Both the position numbers and the translations under genes were made by a program. From Gammaproteobacteria bacterium (GTDB taxonomy: Bacteria; Pseudomonadota; Gammaproteobacteria; Pseudomonadales; Azotimanducaceae), in contig QJYB01000068.1 of assembly GCA_003247835.1 (NCBI GenBank), forward strand, positions 1-64,000: a DNA stretch of 64,000 bases. The letters run 5' to 3'. Below are positions 61,310 to 64,000 of the stretch, one piece after another. The stretch's first letter is position 1. The number at the start of each line of letters is the position of its first letter. The notes beneath the pieces were generated by a model that was not told where the DNA came from, did not search any database, and was given only the letters and a program-made list of their open reading frames with translations.

Positions 61310-62455
61310 TCAGACGATGGACATCATCTCCTCGAAGTTTCTGCGATAGAAGCTATCCCACACGTCCTCGGGGAACTCGCCCATGGTGCGCTCGAAGCGA
61401 CCCTTGGGATCGTTGGTACCCTCCGGGTGGGGATAGTCACTCGAGAACATGAACAGGTCGGCGCCGCCGTCACGGATCATGCGGCCCACATCCTCGCCGG
61501 GGAAGGGCGTGAACTTCACCGCGCGACGGATGTACTCGGACGGCTTCATCGGCATGGCCTTGAGGTAGGGATCGGTCCGGCTGAAGCTCCGGTAACCCAG
61601 ATCGAGCTCCCTGAGGAACTCGGGCGCCCAGCCAGCCCCCGACTCGATGACACCACCTTTGAGCTCCGGGAACCTTTCGAACACACCGTCGTAGACCATG
61701 GCAGTCAGCCACACCTGGGGTGCGAACGACAGCATGATGTAGTCGGCAAAGCGCAGGTTCTCGCCGCCACCATGCAGATCGGGTGCCCGTTCACGGCCGT
61801 TGTTCTGGAAAGCCTTCGGCTGGGTCTTGGTGCCGGGTCCGATGTGCAGCATGAAGGGTATCTTCGTCTCCGACAGCCGTGCCCACACCGGATCGAAGTC
61901 CGGATGACCAGGTGACCTGTCCCCCGCCGGTCCGGCCGAGACCATGATGGCCCGGTTGCCGGCGGCGATGGCGGCGTTCACCTCATCGAGTGCCCGCTCG
62001 GGATTCTCGAGTGGCGCGTAGGCGACCCCGTAGAGCCGCCCGTCGTGTCTGCAGAAGGCCGCCATGGCTTCGTTGTAGGCGCGAGTACCCGCGTACAGCA
62101 CACCTTCGTCGTCGGCAGCCCGGGCAGGGCCCAGCCCTGCGGTGCCGAAGACGAGCTGACCGGAGAAACCGAACTGATCGAGCACCCGGACGCGCTCCTC
62201 CGGATCGAAAGCACCTGCAGCGATCCAGCCCTTCGGCCCCGCAATCGGGTTTTCCAGAGCAGCCGCCTCGGCAGCCGCGTCACCTTTGCGGGCCTTGGCC
62301 TGATCCAGAATCTTATCGATGCGACCGGGCTTGCGTCCGTACAGCGGGCGCAGCTTCGACTTCAGCTCCGCATCCATGAAGGGATCCAGCCACTCTCTCG
62401 TTTCCATGACGTGGCTGTCCGCGTCGTAGATCACCCGTCCGGCAGCGTAGCTCAT
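61310..62455 (-). CDS. Amidohydrolase-family (amidohydrolase_2) metal hydrolase/decarboxylase
   Basis: The 381-residue TIM-barrel protein begins YDADSHVMET (ACMSD-type D-x-D-x-H replaced by D-A-D-S-H) and has IPFMLHIGPGT, GVIESGAGWAPEFLRELD and MFSSDYPHPEGTNDP near the end. These give the His and Asp metal ligands. Members decarboxylate or hydrolyse aromatic or cyclic acids. The ATG at 62455 has GAGGGGAG before it; the GTG-led extension to 62479 is not needed. It is convergent with tctA and read from the spacer next to the TetR gene. Confidence 0.88.
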   Translation of the reverse strand: MSYAAGRVIYDADSHVMETREWLDPFMDAELKSKLRPLYGRKPGRIDKILDQAKARKGDAAAEAAALENPIAGPKGWIAAGAFDPEERVRVLDQFGFSGQLVFGTAGLGPARAADDEGVLYAGTRAYNEAMAAFCRHDGRLYGVAYAPLENPERALDEVNAAIAAGNRAIMVSAGPAGDRSPGHPDFDPVWARLSETKIPFMLHIGPGTKTQPKAFQNNGRERAPDLHGGGENLRFADYIMLSFAPQVWLTAMVYDGVFERFPELKGGVIESGAGWAPEFLRELDLGYRSFSRTDPYLKAMPMKPSEYIRRAVKFTPFPGEDVGRMIRDGGADLFMFSSDYPHPEGTNDPKGRFERTMGEFPEDVWDSFYRRNFEEMMSIV

Positions 62456-62537
62456 CGGTCTCCCCTCACTTCTCACCATTAGTAGAACGGGATTATATTA
62501 ACGGTGGCTGCAGGAAATGCAAACGTACACGGATCGA

Positions 62538-63155
62538 TCAGTTCTTTTTCGGGGCTGTGCCGTAGCGTTTCTGCAGTGCCTGCCAGCCGCCGACGATGAA
62601 CTCCGTCCAGACTTCCACCGTCCGTTCGATGTCGATGTTCTGATGGCGCAGATAGCGCATGGAGTGGATGGGCGCATTGACGACCATGGTCACGGCAATG
62701 ACCGCCACGTCCTCCGGCACGCCGTAGTTCTTCCCCAGGACGTTCACGAAGTAACCCGTGGTGCTGGAGCGCGAGGAGCGATTGCCCTTCTGCGCCAGAT
62801 CGGCAACATCGGGGTCCGACGAGAGCAGACGCAGAATAGGCCCGTGATCGTTGTAGTAGTGCAGGGCCTGCTCAACGGTGCCACGAATGATCCGTTCAAC
62901 CGGGATTTTTTCCGGAATGGTGTCGAGTCCGCGACCGCGCAAAGCACCGAACTCCCGATCCAGAATGGCCTTGAGCAGTGCTTCACGTCTCGGAAAGTAC
63001 TTGTAGATCAGCGCCTTGCTGATGCCTTCCCGGTCGGCAACCTGCTCCAGCGTGACCCCGGAGTGGCCCAGCTCCAGGATGAGCTCGACCGCCGCGTCGA
63101 CAATAGACTGCCGTCGCGCCTCGGGAGACATCCGTCTGGCTCTGGGTCTGCTCAT
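62538..63155 (-). CDS. TetR-family transcriptional regulator
   Basis: The 205-residue protein has the TetR N-terminus SPEARRQSIVDAAVELILELGHSGVTLEQVADREGISKALIYKYFPRREALLKAIL and a helical C-terminal ligand domain. The start ATG is 64 bases from the divergent SDR start, so it probably represses that gene and perhaps the amidohydrolase. The ligand is unknown. Confidence 0.9.
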   Translation of the reverse strand: MSRPRARRMSPEARRQSIVDAAVELILELGHSGVTLEQVADREGISKALIYKYFPRREALLKAILDREFGALRGRGLDTIPEKIPVERIIRGTVEQALHYYNDHGPILRLLSSDPDVADLAQKGNRSSRSSTTGYFVNVLGKNYGVPEDVAVIAVTMVVNAPIHSMRYLRHQNIDIERTVEVWTEFIVGGWQALQKRYGTAPKKN

Positions 63156-63219
63156 CTCTCTATGGCCTATACTGCCAACGAACCGCGGACTATTGCCAGA
63201 TCGGATTTAGGGGAGAAGC

Positions 63220-63954
63220 ATGGGGAGACTCGATGGAAAGGTCTGCCTGATCACGGGCGCCGCGCGGGGTCAGGGCGCGGCAGAAGCCAGACTGTTTGCA
63301 TCGGAAGGTGCCGAGGTATGGCTCACCGACGTGCTTGATGCCCAGGGTGCCGCGGTCGCGGACGAGATCGGCGGTCACTATCGGCACCTGGACGTCCGTG
63401 ACGAATCGGCCTGGACAGACCTTGTGCAGGAAATCAGCGGAACGTCCGGGCGGCTGGACGTACTCGTCAATAACGCGGGCATCTTCGATACCGGACGTCA
63501 CTTTGAGATCGACGCGGTCGCCTTCCAGCGTGTCATGGACGTGAACTGCCTCGGTGTGTTCCTCGGCATGAAGGCGGTCTCCCCGGTCATGCGCGAGCAG
63601 GGTAGCGGCTCGATCATCAACATCTCTTCCCTGGCCGGTCTGACGGGTGGCGTCGGTGCATTTGCCTACACCACGTCTAAGTGGGCTGTGCGTGGCATGA
63701 CCAAGGCTGCCGCCGCGGAGAACGGACGCCGCAACGTGCGGGTGAACTCGATCCACCCCGGGCTCATCGACACCGACATGCTGCACCAGCTGCCCGGATC
63801 GCAGGACGAGGCACGCCTGACACGCCGGATCCCGCTCGGCCGTGCCGCGCAGGCGGAGGAGGTTGCCAGCCTGGCGCTCTTTCTGGCCAGCGACGAGAGT
63901 TCCTACTCCACGGGCGCGGAGTTCGTCATCGACGGCGGTCTGAACGCGCTCTAG
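63220..63954 (+). CDS. Short-chain dehydrogenase/reductase (SDR)
   Basis: The 244-residue classical SDR has TGAARGQGAAEARLFASEGA (TGxxxGxG), NNAGIFD, the catalytic Ser (NISSLAG), YTTSK and TGAEFVIDGG. Asp after beta strand 2 (LTDVLD) suggests NAD(H) preference. GGGGAGAAGC precedes the ATG. Its layout recalls the 3-alpha/20-beta hydroxysteroid-dehydrogenase-like SDRs, but substrate cannot be read. It is divergent from the TetR gene. The last 46 bases of the window after it hold nothing I recognise. Confidence 0.92.
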   Translation: MGRLDGKVCLITGAARGQGAAEARLFASEGAEVWLTDVLDAQGAAVADEIGGHYRHLDVRDESAWTDLVQEISGTSGRLDVLVNNAGIFDTGRHFEIDAVAFQRVMDVNCLGVFLGMKAVSPVMREQGSGSIINISSLAGLTGGVGAFAYTTSKWAVRGMTKAAAAENGRRNVRVNSIHPGLIDTDMLHQLPGSQDEARLTRRIPLGRAAQAEEVASLALFLASDESSYSTGAEFVIDGGLNAL

Positions 63955-64000
63955 TGCAGGCAGGCAAGAGACCGGACAGCCCGGCGTGAACCACGTTCAG

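Noticed and set aside
1-64000. Mobile element, prophage, CRISPR array, integron or tRNA-linked island boundaries.
   Set aside because: I found no transposase, integrase, phage structural gene, regularly spaced repeats or tRNA. The accessory character rests only on gene content.

Overview
The window is dense, GC-rich bacterial chromosome. About 63 protein genes leave no gene-free gap longer than about 150 bases, and I recognise no tRNA, rRNA, CRISPR array or insertion sequence. A TonB-dependent receptor, a patatin-type lipoprotein, TrkAH, MATE and POT transporters, a bifunctional glutathionylspermidine enzyme and a TctCBA tripartite transporter point to a Gram-negative proteobacterium. A free-living, catabolically versatile gammaproteobacterium fits best, but no marker gene settles this. 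Most genes are hydrolases, oxidoreductases, VOC-fold proteins and their regulators, so this looks like an accessory catabolic region.

Layout. 1-4046 (minus): a MarR regulator, a secreted tandem-duplicated alpha/beta hydrolase and a carboxylesterase in one operon. 4102-6457: a VOC protein, an MDR oxidoreductase and a DUF1993 protein. 6492-8608 (minus): trkA-trkH potassium uptake. 8631-20873: a catabolic block with two minus-strand and plus-strand arms. It holds an MBL hydrolase, a PhyH dioxygenase, a P450, an HsaA-like flavin monooxygenase, three VOC proteins, a CMD protein, an MFS symporter, a TonB receptor and two FCD-type GntR regulators. Five near-identical ATTGTATACAAT palindromes sit in its control regions, which makes it look like one local regulon. 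21029-24335: three tandem SnoaL-like genes and then a protein joining a Cache sensor domain to a segment resembling a pentameric ligand-gated ion channel. 24404-27998: an LLM oxidoreductase, threonine aldolase, an AstE/AspA-like deacylase and a VOC epimerase-like protein. 27995-33379: a 1794-residue secreted protein with PPC-like and two von Willebrand A domains.

33419-43291: lipid or isoprenoid degradation functions (SDR, an Ltp2-like thiolase with its DUF35 partner, acyl-CoA dehydrogenase, a hotdog protein). Among them lies a gene read as two pieces split by an in-frame TGA. The TGA is followed by a perfect hairpin, and the product matches the selenoprotein B (PrdB/GrdB) family, so I annotate it as one selenoprotein. 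43346-57385: housekeeping and envelope functions (ribosome hibernation factor, DUF502, PPOX, MATE with MarR, a LuxR-TPR regulator, secreted proteins, an FAD oxidase, a nitroreductase with a thioesterase, Gss). 57521-61305: an SMP-30 lactonase in an operon with tctC-tctB-tctA. 61310-63954: an amidohydrolase, and a TetR regulator divergent from an SDR.

The strongest second-look items are the predicted selenoprotein at 36630-37439, the Cache-channel fusion at 22251-24335 and the shared-operator regulon at 14282-20890.
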